A stretch of 50,621 nt of DNA from the NCBI GenBank assembly GCA_002364215.1, contig DEXQ01000007.1, forward strand, positions 332,703 to 383,323, given 5' to 3'. A program made the translations under genes and the position numbers. Positions 26,853 through 36,466 of this stretch are shown piece after piece. The notes below the pieces were generated by a model. That model saw nothing but the letters and a program-made list of their open reading frames with translations. It ran no database searches and was not told where the DNA came from. The stretch is from Aequorivita sp. UBA3180. Lineage in GTDB: Bacteria > Bacteroidota > Bacteroidia > Flavobacteriales > Flavobacteriaceae. The stretch's first letter is position 1, and every line of letters starts with the position of its first letter.

Positions 26853-27910
26853 TACACTTTATAAACTATCGCATTAATATTCATCCCCGCGCCCACGCTG
26901 GCAAAAATAACCACATCTCCTTTTTGGATGGAGTGTCCTTCCAGCTCGCCATTTAATACCAGGTCATAAAGTGTTGGTACGGTCGCCACACTACTGTTGC
27001 CCAGTTTATTGATACTCATGGGCATTATTTTTTCAGGAGCGGTTTTGTCGTAAAGTTTATAAAAACGGTTTACGATGGCCTCGTCCATTTTTTCATTGGC
27101 TTGGTGGATGAAGATTTTTTTCACTTCGTCAATGTCAACCCCGCTTTGGTCCAAGCAGGTTTTCATGGCGTCGGGTACATTGTTCAGTGCAAATTCATAG
27201 ATTTTTCTACCGTACATTTTAATATAGCGGCGGTTGTCTTTTTTCTCTAAATTGTTGCTTTCGCCAAAAAAGATAAAATGTGCTTCCTCAAAAGCATAAG
27301 TGGCACTGAAATGCGACAGAATTCCACCGGATTCCTCACTAATTTCAACTATTGCGGCACCAGCACCATCACTATAAATCATAGAATCACGATCGTGTGG
27401 ATCCACAACGCGTGAAAGAGCTTCCGCACCAATAACCAAACATCTTTTTGCGATGCCAGCTTTTATAAAAGCATAAGCCTGTATCATGCCCTCTACCCAA
27501 CCGGGACAGCCAAAAAGTACATCGTACCCCACACAAGTAGGATTTTGAATCTTAAGGTTGTGTTTCACACGGGTAGCAATACTCGGCACCGTATCACTCT
27601 GTACGGCACCGTGTTTTACATCACCATAATTATGGGCCACAATAATATAATCCAGCGTTTCCTTATCTATGCCTGCGTTTTTTATAGCGTTTTCCGCCGC
27701 AAACGAGGCAATATCTGAAGTTGATAAATTCTTGGGAATATAGCGTCTTTCGTGTATGCCCGTAATAGCCTTAAATTTTTCAATAATTACGGTATTTTCA
27801 TTGCCAAAGCGGGTGCCATCCTCATTATAAAAATGATGGTCACCAAAATGTTCGTTCTTGGCAACCTCACTCGGAATATAACTGCCTATGCCTGTAATCT
27901 TGACATTCAT
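26852..27910 (-). CDS. 3-oxoacyl-ACP synthase III family protein (FabH/OleA-like)
   Basis: A 352-residue thiolase-fold condensing enzyme. The triad is visible: Cys in DVLFGCPGWVEGM, His in FIHQANEKM, and Asn in NKLGNSSVAT. The N-terminus (ITGIGSYIPSEVAKNEHF, then GIHERRYI) and C-terminus (VVIFASVGAGMNINAIVY) match the ketosynthase III family. It condenses an acyl thioester with malonyl-ACP or another acyl chain. Whether it primes ordinary fatty acids or makes a special lipid cannot be told. It forms an operon with the downstream methyltransferase. Confidence 0.88.
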   Translation of the reverse strand: MNVKITGIGSYIPSEVAKNEHFGDHHFYNEDGTRFGNENTVIIEKFKAITGIHERRYIPKNLSTSDIASFAAENAIKNAGIDKETLDYIIVAHNYGDVKHGAVQSDTVPSIATRVKHNLKIQNPTCVGYDVLFGCPGWVEGMIQAYAFIKAGIAKRCLVIGAEALSRVVDPHDRDSMIYSDGAGAAIVEISEESGGILSHFSATYAFEEAHFIFFGESNNLEKKDNRRYIKMYGRKIYEFALNNVPDAMKTCLDQSGVDIDEVKKIFIHQANEKMDEAIVNRFYKLYDKTAPEKIMPMSINKLGNSSVATVPTLYDLVLNGELEGHSIQKGDVVIFASVGAGMNINAIVYKV

Positions 27911-28013
27911 AAATTAGAAAGTTTCGTTAAAAATACGGAAAAATCAGTTATTAGTATTTAGTCGCAGTTTTCAGTAAATCCCTTCAGAATTAAACCGAAT
28001 ACTGCAAACTTTT

Positions 28014-30863
28014 TTAGACTTCCATATAAGCTTCTATCGGGTTGCAGGTGCATATCAAATTTCTATCACCGTATGCCTCATCTACTCTACGTATGGACGG
28101 CCAAAACTTATTGTCTGAAACATACTCCAATGGAAATGCCGCTTCCTGTCTGCTATATGGGAAATCCCAAACATCGGCAGTGAGCATCTCTAAAGTATGT
28201 GGTGAATTTTTCAGCACGTTGTTTGGCTCGTCTTTCTCAGCATCTTCAATTTCTTTTCTAATAGAAATCATTGCTTCACAAAATTGATCCAGGGCCATTT
28301 TGCTTTCGCTTTCAGTAGGCTCAATCATTAACGTTCCTGCAATTGGGAAAGAAACCGTTGGAGCGTGGAAACCGTAATCCATCAATCGTTTGGCGATATC
28401 TGTAACTTCTATTCCTTTTGCTTTGAACGGACGGCAATCCACTATCATTTCGTGGGCAGCACGGCCGCGCTCGCCGGCGTAAAGCACTTCATAATGGCCG
28501 TTCAGCCTTTCTTTGATATAGTTTGCGTTCAAGATTGCATATTGCGTAGCTTTCTTTAAGCCATTTACGCCAAGCATGCAGATATATGCATAACTAATTA
28601 AACAAACCAAAGAGCTGCCATAGGGCGCAGCGGAAATTGCAGTAATAGCATTTTCTCCCCCAGTTTTAATAACAGGATTTGATGGTAAAAAAGGAACCAG
28701 CTGCTCTGCAACACAAATGGGGCCAACGCCTGGTCCCCCACCACCGTGCGGAATAGCAAAGGTTTTGTGAAGGTTCAAGTGGCAAACATCTGCTCCGATG
28801 GCGCCGGGATTGGTCAAACCAACCTGTGCATTCATATTGGCACCGTCCATATATACCTGTCCGCCGTTTTCGTGTATGATACTTGTTATTTCTCGAATTG
28901 CAGATTCATAAACTCCATGTGTTGATGGGTAAGTAACCATCAAACAAGAAAGATTGTCTTTATGCTGTATCGCTTTTTCGCGAAGGTCATCTACATCAAT
29001 ATTTCCTTCTTCCGTAGATTTTGTTACAACTACCTGCATTCCAGCCATAACTGCACTTGCGGGGTTTGTTCCGTGTGCGGAAGATGGAATCAAACATATG
29101 TTTCTGTGGCTTTCACCACGCGATTCGTGATAAGCGCGAATAACCATCAAGCCGGCATATTCACCTTGCGCGCCACTATTGGGCTGTAAGGATGTCCCGG
29201 CAAAACCTGTGATTTCAGTAAGTTGCTTTTCTAATTTTTTCAGAATAATTTGGTAACCTTCAGCTTGTTCCACGGGAACAAAGGGGTGCATATTGCCCCA
29301 CATTGGGTCACTCAACGGAAGCATTTCAGCCGCGGCGTTCAATTTCATTGTGCAAGAGCCCAAGGAAATCATGGAATGGTTCAAGGAAAGATCCTTGCGC
29401 TCCAGTTTTTTGATGTAGCGCATCAAATCGGTTTCGCTGTGGTATTTGTTGAAAACTTCCTGCTGCAAAAATGCTGTTTTACGAGCTACTTCTTTTGGTA
29501 TTTTATTGCCAGTTTCCAATTCGGTAATTTTTTGGAAATCTTTTTTGATGGCTTCAGAAAAGATTGAAACTATCTTATTTAAATCTTTTGGAGTTGTAGT
29601 TTCATTGATTGAGATTGAAACCGTTTCATCATCGGGATAATAGAAATTCACTTCCTTCGCTTCCGCTAAAAATTTAATTTTGGTAGCATCGGTCTTGATG
29701 GCGATGGTGTCAAAATAAGTTTCGTTTATTTGTTCAAAACCTAATTTTTCCAAAGCATTAGCAAGTGTTGCAGCCCCGTTATGTACTTTTCTTGCAATGT
29801 ATTTCAAACCTTCCGGTCCGTGATAAACCGCATACATTCCAGCCATAACGGCCAAAAGAACTTGGGCGGTACAAATGTTTGAAGTTGCCTTGTCACGCTT
29901 TATGTGCTGTTCTCTTGTTTGAAGTGCCATTCGTAAGGCGCGATTGCCGTCGGTATCTTTTGTAACACCAATTATACGGCCCGGAATACTTCTTTTATAT
30001 TCATCTTTTGTGGCAAAAAAAGCTGCGTGTGGGCCACCATAACCTAAAGGAATCCCGAATCGCTGGGTGGTTCCAACAACTACGTCAACACCGAAATGAC
30101 CTGGAGATTCCAGCATCACCAAGCTTAAAATATCTGCAGCTACGGCAACTTTTATTTGGTTGTCATTCGCCTTTTGGATGAATTCTTTATAATTGTATAC
30201 CTTGCCTGTTTTGCTTGGATACTGAAGAATTGCCCCAAAATATTCTTCGGAAAAGTCAAAATCTTCGTGATTTCCAACAACTAATTCAATTCCCAAAGGC
30301 TCCGAACGGGTTTGTAGCAATGAAAGGGTTTGCGGCAATATCTCTTCAGAAACAAAAAACTTTGAGGCATTATTTTTTTTCTTTTCCTTTTCACGAACGT
30401 TGTACAAAAGCGCCATTGCTTCTGCAGCCGCCGTTGATTCGTCCAAAAGGGAGGCGTTAGCGAGTTCCATTCCTGTTAAATCACTAACCACGGTTTGGAA
30501 GTTTAGCAAGGCTTCCAGTCTTCCTTGGGCAATTTCGGCTTGGTAAGGCGTATAAGCTGTATACCATCCCGGATTTTCCAAGATATTTCGTTGAATTACC
30601 GGAGGGGTGATGGATTGGTGATAACCCAACCCTATGTATGTTTTAAATAATTTGTTTTTTGTGGAAAGTTCGGTAATATGCTCAAGATATTCCTGCTCGC
30701 TCATTGCCGTGTCCAGATCGAGTGCTTTTTTCAGCAGAATATCGTCTGGAACGGTTTCATAAATAAGTTGATCAATAGAGCTTACACCAATGGTTTTAAG
30801 CATTTCGGGAAGATCGTTTTCCCGGGGACCGATATGCCTTAAAGCAAAAGAATCTGTGTTCAT
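28014..30863 (-). CDS. gcvP: Glycine dehydrogenase (decarboxylating), P protein
   Basis: A 949-residue PLP enzyme of the glycine cleavage system. It decarboxylates glycine and passes the aminomethyl group to lipoyl-GcvH. The N-terminal half begins FALRHIGPRENDLPEML with LGYHQSITPPVIQRN and YTAYTPYQAEIAQGRLE. The C-terminal half holds the PLP lysine in CHLNLHKTFAIPHGGGGPG and GANMNAQVGLTNPG. Full length for the fused N+C form. The other gcv genes are not adjacent. Confidence 0.97.
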   Translation of the reverse strand: MNTDSFALRHIGPRENDLPEMLKTIGVSSIDQLIYETVPDDILLKKALDLDTAMSEQEYLEHITELSTKNKLFKTYIGLGYHQSITPPVIQRNILENPGWYTAYTPYQAEIAQGRLEALLNFQTVVSDLTGMELANASLLDESTAAAEAMALLYNVREKEKKKNNASKFFVSEEILPQTLSLLQTRSEPLGIELVVGNHEDFDFSEEYFGAILQYPSKTGKVYNYKEFIQKANDNQIKVAVAADILSLVMLESPGHFGVDVVVGTTQRFGIPLGYGGPHAAFFATKDEYKRSIPGRIIGVTKDTDGNRALRMALQTREQHIKRDKATSNICTAQVLLAVMAGMYAVYHGPEGLKYIARKVHNGAATLANALEKLGFEQINETYFDTIAIKTDATKIKFLAEAKEVNFYYPDDETVSISINETTTPKDLNKIVSIFSEAIKKDFQKITELETGNKIPKEVARKTAFLQQEVFNKYHSETDLMRYIKKLERKDLSLNHSMISLGSCTMKLNAAAEMLPLSDPMWGNMHPFVPVEQAEGYQIILKKLEKQLTEITGFAGTSLQPNSGAQGEYAGLMVIRAYHESRGESHRNICLIPSSAHGTNPASAVMAGMQVVVTKSTEEGNIDVDDLREKAIQHKDNLSCLMVTYPSTHGVYESAIREITSIIHENGGQVYMDGANMNAQVGLTNPGAIGADVCHLNLHKTFAIPHGGGGPGVGPICVAEQLVPFLPSNPVIKTGGENAITAISAAPYGSSLVCLISYAYICMLGVNGLKKATQYAILNANYIKERLNGHYEVLYAGERGRAAHEMIVDCRPFKAKGIEVTDIAKRLMDYGFHAPTVSFPIAGTLMIEPTESESKMALDQFCEAMISIRKEIEDAEKDEPNNVLKNSPHTLEMLTADVWDFPYSRQEAAFPLEYVSDNKFWPSIRRVDEAYGDRNLICTCNPIEAYMEV

Positions 30864-30995
30864 TAATTTGCGTTTGAAATTTAGGTGGCAAAATTACAAT
30901 ATTAAACGTGAAATAGCTCCTTTTTAAAGAGTTGAAAACTTAATTTTTTCAACTAAATAACAAGGTTATAAACACTTTGGTTTACTTTTGGGAAT

Positions 30996-31814
30996 ATGAA
31001 GGTTTTCTCCCCTGTTTTTGCATTTTATATAAACAGCAGCATTCACGTTGCTTTGGCAGTTGTGGCACTCCTGGCAATTACCGTTTTGGAGTATGGCCTA
31101 ACCATTTCCTGGGAATTGTGGAGCTTTGTTTTCTTAGGCGCTTTAACGGGTTATAATTTTGTGAAATATGCTAAAGTTGCCGGTCTGCACCACCGTAGTT
31201 TAACCAATTCCTTAAAAACCATCCAGGTTTTATCTGCGGTTTGTTTTGTGGCGCTTGCCGCTATTGCTTTTCGGTTGCCCATAGATGTGTTGTTGATTGC
31301 TGCCGCCTTTGGGCTAACCACCTTTTTTTATGCGGTTCCTTTTATACGAAGTAAAAATCTTCGAAATTTTTCAGGAATTAAGATTTTTGTGGTGGCATTT
31401 GTATGGGCGGGAGTAACCGTGATTTTGCCTTTTGCAGCTTCTGAAGTGAAAATAGATTTAGATGTACTGCTTACATTTTTTCAGCGCATTTTAATTGTGG
31501 TGGCACTTATTCTCCCTTTTGAAATACGCGATATTCCTTATGATGGGTTAAACCTTAAAACCTTGCCTCAACAAGTGGGGGTGAGAAATGCAAAGTTATT
31601 GGGGTTGGGTGTGCTTTTGATTTGCTTGGGATGTGAATTTTTTAAAAAAGACTTTGAAGTTGCCTACATTATAAGTCTTTTAATTTTCTGCGTAGTCTTA
31701 GGATGGTTTTTGGTTATTTCAAAGCCAGTGCAGAACCGTTACTTTTCTTCTTTTTGGGTGGAAGGGCTGCCAATGGTATGGTTGCTCGTTTTTAAACTTT
31801 TTGAACAGCTTTAG
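30996..31814 (+). CDS. UbiA-like multi-helix membrane protein
   Basis: A 272-residue protein of about eight hydrophobic helices. The layout, including a conserved GYNFVKYAKVAGLHHR after helix 2 and FEIRDIPYDG after helix 5, recalls the UbiA prenyltransferase fold. The first Asp-rich motif (NDxxDxxxD) is absent and only the second site keeps acidic residues (EIRDIPYD). It may be a degenerate, non-prenyltransferase member. It overlaps the end of the convergent small Cys-rich gene by 4 bases. Confidence 0.6.
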   Translation: MKVFSPVFAFYINSSIHVALAVVALLAITVLEYGLTISWELWSFVFLGALTGYNFVKYAKVAGLHHRSLTNSLKTIQVLSAVCFVALAAIAFRLPIDVLLIAAAFGLTTFFYAVPFIRSKNLRNFSGIKIFVVAFVWAGVTVILPFAASEVKIDLDVLLTFFQRILIVVALILPFEIRDIPYDGLNLKTLPQQVGVRNAKLLGLGVLLICLGCEFFKKDFEVAYIISLLIFCVVLGWFLVISKPVQNRYFSSFWVEGLPMVWLLVFKLFEQL

Positions 31815-32065
31815 GAGTTGTGCTCGTTTTTTATTTCGTCTTGAAGCTTCGTTTTTATTTGTTCCTTTACTTCTGGGCAAAGGGTTTTGATGTCTGCAGA
31901 CTGTATAGTCTTGGTAAGTTTGGTATTGCGTTTGGCGTATCCGCGGCACAATTTGCACATTAACAAATGTATCTTCAGCATAAATTTATCAAATAGACCA
32001 GCTTCTTTGTACTGGGTTTTGTCGCAAACGTGTGCGGCATCGTCACATTTTAAAAAAAACTTCAT
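31811..32065 (-). CDS. Small Cys-rich zf-HC2-like protein, possible anti-sigma factor
   Basis: An 84-residue protein. CDDAAHVCDKTQY near the N-terminus, then LKIHLLMCKLCRGY, gives the HxxxC-xx-C spacing (HLLMCKLC) of anti-sigma-factor zinc domains. The rest is a charged helical tail. There is no membrane segment, so if it is an anti-sigma factor it is a soluble one. It lies 5 bases downstream of an ECF sigma factor gene on the same strand, the usual position for a cognate anti-sigma partner. Confidence 0.65.
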   Translation of the reverse strand: MKFFLKCDDAAHVCDKTQYKEAGLFDKFMLKIHLLMCKLCRGYAKRNTKLTKTIQSADIKTLCPEVKEQIKTKLQDEIKNEHNS

Positions 32066-32070
32066 ATTTT

Positions 32071-32619
32071 TTAGTTAAACCAATTTTTTTCCAAGCACTC
32101 TGCCAACGACTTACGTGCTCGGTGAATTATTACCCAAAGGTTAGACGGCGTAATATTGTATTCTTTACAAATAGCTTCAGTGTCAAAATTTTCAACAGTT
32201 TTCATCTTGAAAATGTTTGCCTGTTTTTCAGGAAGTTGATCCAGACACTCCAAAATTGCCAGCCCGAGTTCACGGTTTTCCATTTTGTCCTCAGCCGTTT
32301 TGTCAAAAGGGTCGGCAGCATTTTCTTCCAGCCAGTCGCCTTCAGAGTCGTCATCGCGGTATGTAATGTGTACTTCAGCCTTTCCTTTTTTGGAATTTAT
32401 CTTGCGGTAATAATCGATTATTTTTCGCTTTAAAATAGAGATGAGCCAAGTGCGTTCCGTAGCCTCTCCCTTAAAGTTGTTTTTCGATTTAAGTCCCGCC
32501 AAAAAAGTTTCTGAAATCAGATCCTGCGCCACAATATGGTCATTTACCCTTACAATTGTGTAATTGTAGAGGTAGTCTGCATATTTGTCAACCCATTGGT
32601 CTGGATTTAGTAGTTCCAA
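32071..32619 (-). CDS. RNA polymerase ECF-type sigma factor
   Basis: A 182-residue sigma-70 family regulator. Region 2 includes YADYLYNYTIVRVND, HIVAQDLISETFLAGL and ERTWLISILKRKIIDYYRK. Region 4 is LGLAILECLDQLPEKQANIFKMK, then ICKEYNITPSNLWVIIHRARKSLAECL, a helix-turn-helix that binds the -35 element. The start is read as TTG (MELLNPDQWVDKYADYL), since no ATG precedes the conserved N-terminus. The small Cys-rich gene downstream is the likely regulator. Confidence 0.88.
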   Translation of the reverse strand: MELLNPDQWVDKYADYLYNYTIVRVNDHIVAQDLISETFLAGLKSKNNFKGEATERTWLISILKRKIIDYYRKINSKKGKAEVHITYRDDDSEGDWLEENAADPFDKTAEDKMENRELGLAILECLDQLPEKQANIFKMKTVENFDTEAICKEYNITPSNLWVIIHRARKSLAECLEKNWFN

Positions 32620-32789
32620 AAGAATAATTTTTTGCCTATTTCAAAAATAGGGAAGTTTTACAAACATATACGAAATTACCGGCCATTTAGTTTTATGGGG
32701 TTATTGCTGAAATAGTTAAACTTTTATATTTTAAACCTAAGTCCAATAGTTGTCTTATTTTTACAGGAATTAATCTTATATACTTCCCA

Positions 32790-34244
32790 ATGAAAAAATT
32801 TACTACAGGAATTTTAATGTTCCTTTTATTCACATTTACTGGCTTTGCCCAGCATGGCAATGCTTTTTATGCCACAATGGATGCTGCCGATGCAATTACT
32901 TTTAAAACGCTCTATCCAGACGATATTGCAATTTTAGCAAGCAATGATAAGCAAGCAGCGGTGTTACTTTCTGAAGAAGTGGCACATGCAATCCACGACA
33001 ATGTACGTACCCACGGTCCTGGTTATATATTCAGGGCTTCCGAAGAAAAAGCGGTTCAAGCCTTAAACCAAGTTGCAAACCGTGGCCCACAGATAGATTA
33101 TAGCATCACCGAAGATACATTTGTAAACGAATGCTTAGACCTTGTGGATGGGCAGAACATTGAAGATGATATCTTAGAGCTTCAAGCTTACGGAACTCGA
33201 TACCACACCAAATCACAAGCGGTACAAGCAGTTATGGATCAACAGGCAAAATGGGACGCAATGATTCTGGCCGCTGGAAGAACCGATGTACACACCCGAA
33301 TCTACAACCACGTAAATACCCAGATGCCTTCCGTAATTTTAACGTTTGATGGGGCGAATACGCCAGATGAATTTGTGATTATCGGCGGGCATATAGATTC
33401 AACTACTTTTGGAGATAAGAACAATGCGCCGGGTGCAGATGATAATGCTTCGGGAATTGCTTCCCTGAATGAAATGGTACGTGTGCTATTGGAAAAAGAT
33501 TTTGTTCCTAATAGAAGTATAGAAGTAATGGCTTTTGCCGCCGAGGAAATTGGTCTTGTAGGTTCAGCTGAAATTGCAGAGGATTATGCCAATCAAGGAG
33601 TTAATGTTGCTGCATATGTACAGTTTGATATGACGGGCTACAATGGCTCCAATAGCGATATTTATATTACCACAGATTGGTACAACAGCAATGCACTGAA
33701 TACATATTTGACCGAATTGATGGATCATTACAACAGCAATAACCCAAACAATAACCATAACTTTACCTATGGCTATACAGAATGTGGTTATGGTTGTTCA
33801 GATCATGCCAGTTGGGCAGATAATGGTTTTGACGCCGCTTTCCCATTTGAAGCAGCAATGGGGCAGGACAATCCAAATATTCACAGTCCAGGAGATGTCT
33901 ATTCTTTCTTTGGAGAAACAACACATTCTGTAAAATTCGCAAAATTGGGATTGGAGTTTTTGATCGAAGCTGCCAAACCCCAAATTCTATCCGTGGATGA
34001 CTTCTCTGATAATGCTATCCGGGTTTTCGTGAAAGACAAAACATTAAACTATCGTTTGAACAATACAGTTTCAAACGTTAAGGAGGTAACTGTTTATAAC
34101 GTAGCGGGACAAAGAATAATTTCTGAAGAAATGAACAATGAATCTGGAAGTGTAACCCTTCAGCAATTTGCCAAAGGTTTTTATATTGCGCAGTTCACTT
34201 TGGAAAATGGCCATGCATTCACAAAGAAATTTATATTGAATTGA
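32790..34244 (+). CDS. Secreted M28-family zinc aminopeptidase with T9SS sorting domain
   Basis: A 484-residue exported peptidase. The signal peptide ends at TFTGFAQ. The catalytic domain has the M28 ligands: His201/Asp203 in IIGGHIDST, bridging Asp in GADDNASG (217-218), Glu252-Glu253 in AEEIGLVGS, Asp in VQFDMTGYN, and a distal His in GCSDHASW. The last ~80 residues (VTVYNVAGQRI to GFYIAQFTL, ending KKFILN) form a type-A T9SS sorting domain. It should be secreted through the T9SS and feed on peptides outside the cell. Confidence 0.92.
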   Translation: MKKFTTGILMFLLFTFTGFAQHGNAFYATMDAADAITFKTLYPDDIAILASNDKQAAVLLSEEVAHAIHDNVRTHGPGYIFRASEEKAVQALNQVANRGPQIDYSITEDTFVNECLDLVDGQNIEDDILELQAYGTRYHTKSQAVQAVMDQQAKWDAMILAAGRTDVHTRIYNHVNTQMPSVILTFDGANTPDEFVIIGGHIDSTTFGDKNNAPGADDNASGIASLNEMVRVLLEKDFVPNRSIEVMAFAAEEIGLVGSAEIAEDYANQGVNVAAYVQFDMTGYNGSNSDIYITTDWYNSNALNTYLTELMDHYNSNNPNNNHNFTYGYTECGYGCSDHASWADNGFDAAFPFEAAMGQDNPNIHSPGDVYSFFGETTHSVKFAKLGLEFLIEAAKPQILSVDDFSDNAIRVFVKDKTLNYRLNNTVSNVKEVTVYNVAGQRIISEEMNNESGSVTLQQFAKGFYIAQFTLENGHAFTKKFILN

Positions 34245-34287
34245 TATAGCTGTAGGCAATAAGCTTTTATTGATCTGCAAATTATGT

Positions 34288-34320
34288 AAGGCTTCAAAAG
34301 TTCTGAACTTTTGAAGCCTT
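34288..34320. terminator. Bidirectional Rho-independent terminator
   Basis: A perfect 15-bp stem (AAGGCTTCAAAAGTT with its complement) encloses a 3-base loop. The A-rich and T-rich flanks suit both the M28 gene from the left and the convergent M3 peptidase gene from the right. Confidence 0.8.
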
Positions 34321-34326
34321 AAATAT

Positions 34327-36345
34327 TTATTGAAGCAATCCCGCCCGTTTTAAAAGTGCTTCGGGATCTGGCTTTTGCCCTCGAAATTTTATGTAGAGTT
34401 CCATCGGGTCCATCGTTCCTCCCTGTGAAAGCACGAAACCTTTAAATCTATCCGCTACTTTTTTATTGAAAATGCCTTCTTGTTTAAATAGTGCGAATGC
34501 ATCCGCATCCAAAACCTCAGCCCATTTGTAGCTGTAATAACCTGCTGAATAACCCCCTTGGAATATATGTGAAAACGAAGTGCTCATGCAGTTTTCTTTC
34601 ACGTCGGGATAAAGTTGGGTGTCGTCAAAAGCGGCAACCTCAAAAGCTTTTACTTCTTTTATTCCTGAAGGATCGCTGCCGTGCCAAGCCATATCAAGCA
34701 TTCCAAAACTTAACTGTCGCAAAGTTGCCATTCCTTCCAAAAAAGTAGCAGAATCCTTTATTTTTTCAACGTACTCCATTGGGATCACTTCTCCAGTTTT
34801 ATAATGTGTGGCGAAAAGCTCCAAGGTTTCTTTTTCATAACACCAATTTTCTAAAATCTGGCTGGGCAATTCTACAAAGTCCCAATACACACTTGTTCCT
34901 GAAAGACTAGGGTAGTGGGTATTTGCAAGCATTCCGTGTAGGGCGTGACCAAATTCGTGGAAAAGCGTGGTAACTTCATTAAAAGTTAAAAGTGAAGGCT
35001 TGCTTGCAGTTGGTTTCGTAAAATTGCAAACAATGGAAATATGCGGACGGTCATTTTTGCCGTCTATTATTTGTTGCGGTTTATAGGAAGTCATCCAAGC
35101 GCCATTTCGTTTTCCTGCACGTGGATGAAAGTCTGCGTAAAAGATGGCGACCAACTCGCCTTCATCATCCTTTACTTCATAGGTTTTTACGTCTGCGTGA
35201 TATTTGTCTATGTTTTGCACTTCCTCAAAATGAAGTCCGTAGAGTTTTTCCGCAACGGTAAAAACGCCCTTGATAACATTTTTCAATTCAAAATAAGGCT
35301 TCAACTTTTCATCGTCCAGATTGAAGAGTTTCTGTTTCAATTTTTCAGAATAATATGCTCCGTCCCATTTTTCCAAATGATCGATACCGTCAAGTTCTTT
35401 CGCGAAAGCCGTCAATTCATCAAACTCCTTTTGCGCTGCAGGTTTCGCCTTTTCGAGCAATTCATTTAAAAATGATTTTACTTTTTTGGGAGTTTCTGCC
35501 ATTCGTTCTTCAAGTACGAAGTGGGCGTGGCTATTATAGCCCAACAGATTTGCACGTTGGTGACGTAGGTTTGCAATCCGCAAAACATTTTGTTGGTTGT
35601 CCAATTCGTCATTATGAAAACCTTTTGCACCAAAGGCAATCGCCAATTTTTTGCGAAGCTCGCGGTTGTCTGCATAGGTCAAGAAAGGAACGTAACTTGG
35701 GTAATCCAAAGTAAAAACCCAACCTTCTTTTCCTTTTTCCTCGGCGGTTTGGGCGGCGGCTTCAATTACCCCTTCGGGTAGGCCGGAGAGATCTTTTTCA
35801 TTAGTAATGTGAAGTTCAAACCTATTTGTTTCCGCCAAAACGTTTTCCCCGAAAGTAAGTTTCAACTTAGAAAGATCAGCATCAATTTTACGTAATTGCG
35901 TTTTCTTTTCTTTAGAAAGATTGGCACCGTTTCTTGAAAAAGCCTTGTATTTTTTATCGAGCAGCATTTGCTGTTCTTCGGAAAGGTTTAAGGAATCCTT
36001 TTGATTGTAAACTGTTTTTATTCTTTCAAACAAGGCCTCGTTCAACAGCATGTCGTTACTGAATTCCGTAAGCATAGGCGAAACTTCCTGTGCTATTTTC
36101 TGTATTTCGTCATTCGTTTCGGCACTGTTGAGATTGAAGAAAATGCTTGTTGCGCGGTCTAAAAGATCTCCTGTATTTTCAAGGGCTTCCACTGTATTTT
36201 TAAAAGTCGGGTCTTCCGAATTTGAAGTGATTGCATCAATTTCAGCCTTAGTTTCGACAATTAATTTGCTGATGGCAGGCAGGAAATGTGCGTTTTCAAT
36301 TTTAGAAAATGGGGCGGTGTTGTAGGGTTGTAATAGGGGGTTCAT
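34327..36345 (-). CDS. M3-family oligopeptidase (Dcp / oligopeptidase A-like)
   Basis: A 672-residue zinc metallopeptidase that cleaves short peptides. The zinc signature HEFGHALHGML lies near residue 460, with GTSVYWDFVELPSQILENW downstream holding the third ligand region. The N-terminal helical half starts NPLLQPYNTAPFSKIENAHFLPA. No signal peptide, so it is cytoplasmic and recycles peptides, possibly including those taken up after extracellular proteolysis. Full length for the Dcp-like family. Confidence 0.93.
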   Translation of the reverse strand: MNPLLQPYNTAPFSKIENAHFLPAISKLIVETKAEIDAITSNSEDPTFKNTVEALENTGDLLDRATSIFFNLNSAETNDEIQKIAQEVSPMLTEFSNDMLLNEALFERIKTVYNQKDSLNLSEEQQMLLDKKYKAFSRNGANLSKEKKTQLRKIDADLSKLKLTFGENVLAETNRFELHITNEKDLSGLPEGVIEAAAQTAEEKGKEGWVFTLDYPSYVPFLTYADNRELRKKLAIAFGAKGFHNDELDNQQNVLRIANLRHQRANLLGYNSHAHFVLEERMAETPKKVKSFLNELLEKAKPAAQKEFDELTAFAKELDGIDHLEKWDGAYYSEKLKQKLFNLDDEKLKPYFELKNVIKGVFTVAEKLYGLHFEEVQNIDKYHADVKTYEVKDDEGELVAIFYADFHPRAGKRNGAWMTSYKPQQIIDGKNDRPHISIVCNFTKPTASKPSLLTFNEVTTLFHEFGHALHGMLANTHYPSLSGTSVYWDFVELPSQILENWCYEKETLELFATHYKTGEVIPMEYVEKIKDSATFLEGMATLRQLSFGMLDMAWHGSDPSGIKEVKAFEVAAFDDTQLYPDVKENCMSTSFSHIFQGGYSAGYYSYKWAEVLDADAFALFKQEGIFNKKVADRFKGFVLSQGGTMDPMELYIKFRGQKPDPEALLKRAGLLQ

Positions 36346-36439
36346 AAAAAAGATTATGAGTTTAAAAGTTTATGAGTTTATAAAAAATGTTTCAAGTTTA
36401 AAGGTTGAAAGTTTTTATAGATTATATTTTTGACTACAA

Positions 36440-36466
36440 CTACTGACTACTGACTACTGACTACTG
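36440..36466. repeat. Heptamer tandem repeat CTACTGA, about 3.9 units
   Basis: Three exact CTACTGA units and most of a fourth, preceded by a degenerate unit at 36431-36439. The array runs across the purE stop codon: the last residues of PurE (SSQ and the stop) are encoded by the repeat. Adding or losing a unit would change the purE C-terminus. Confidence 0.85.
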
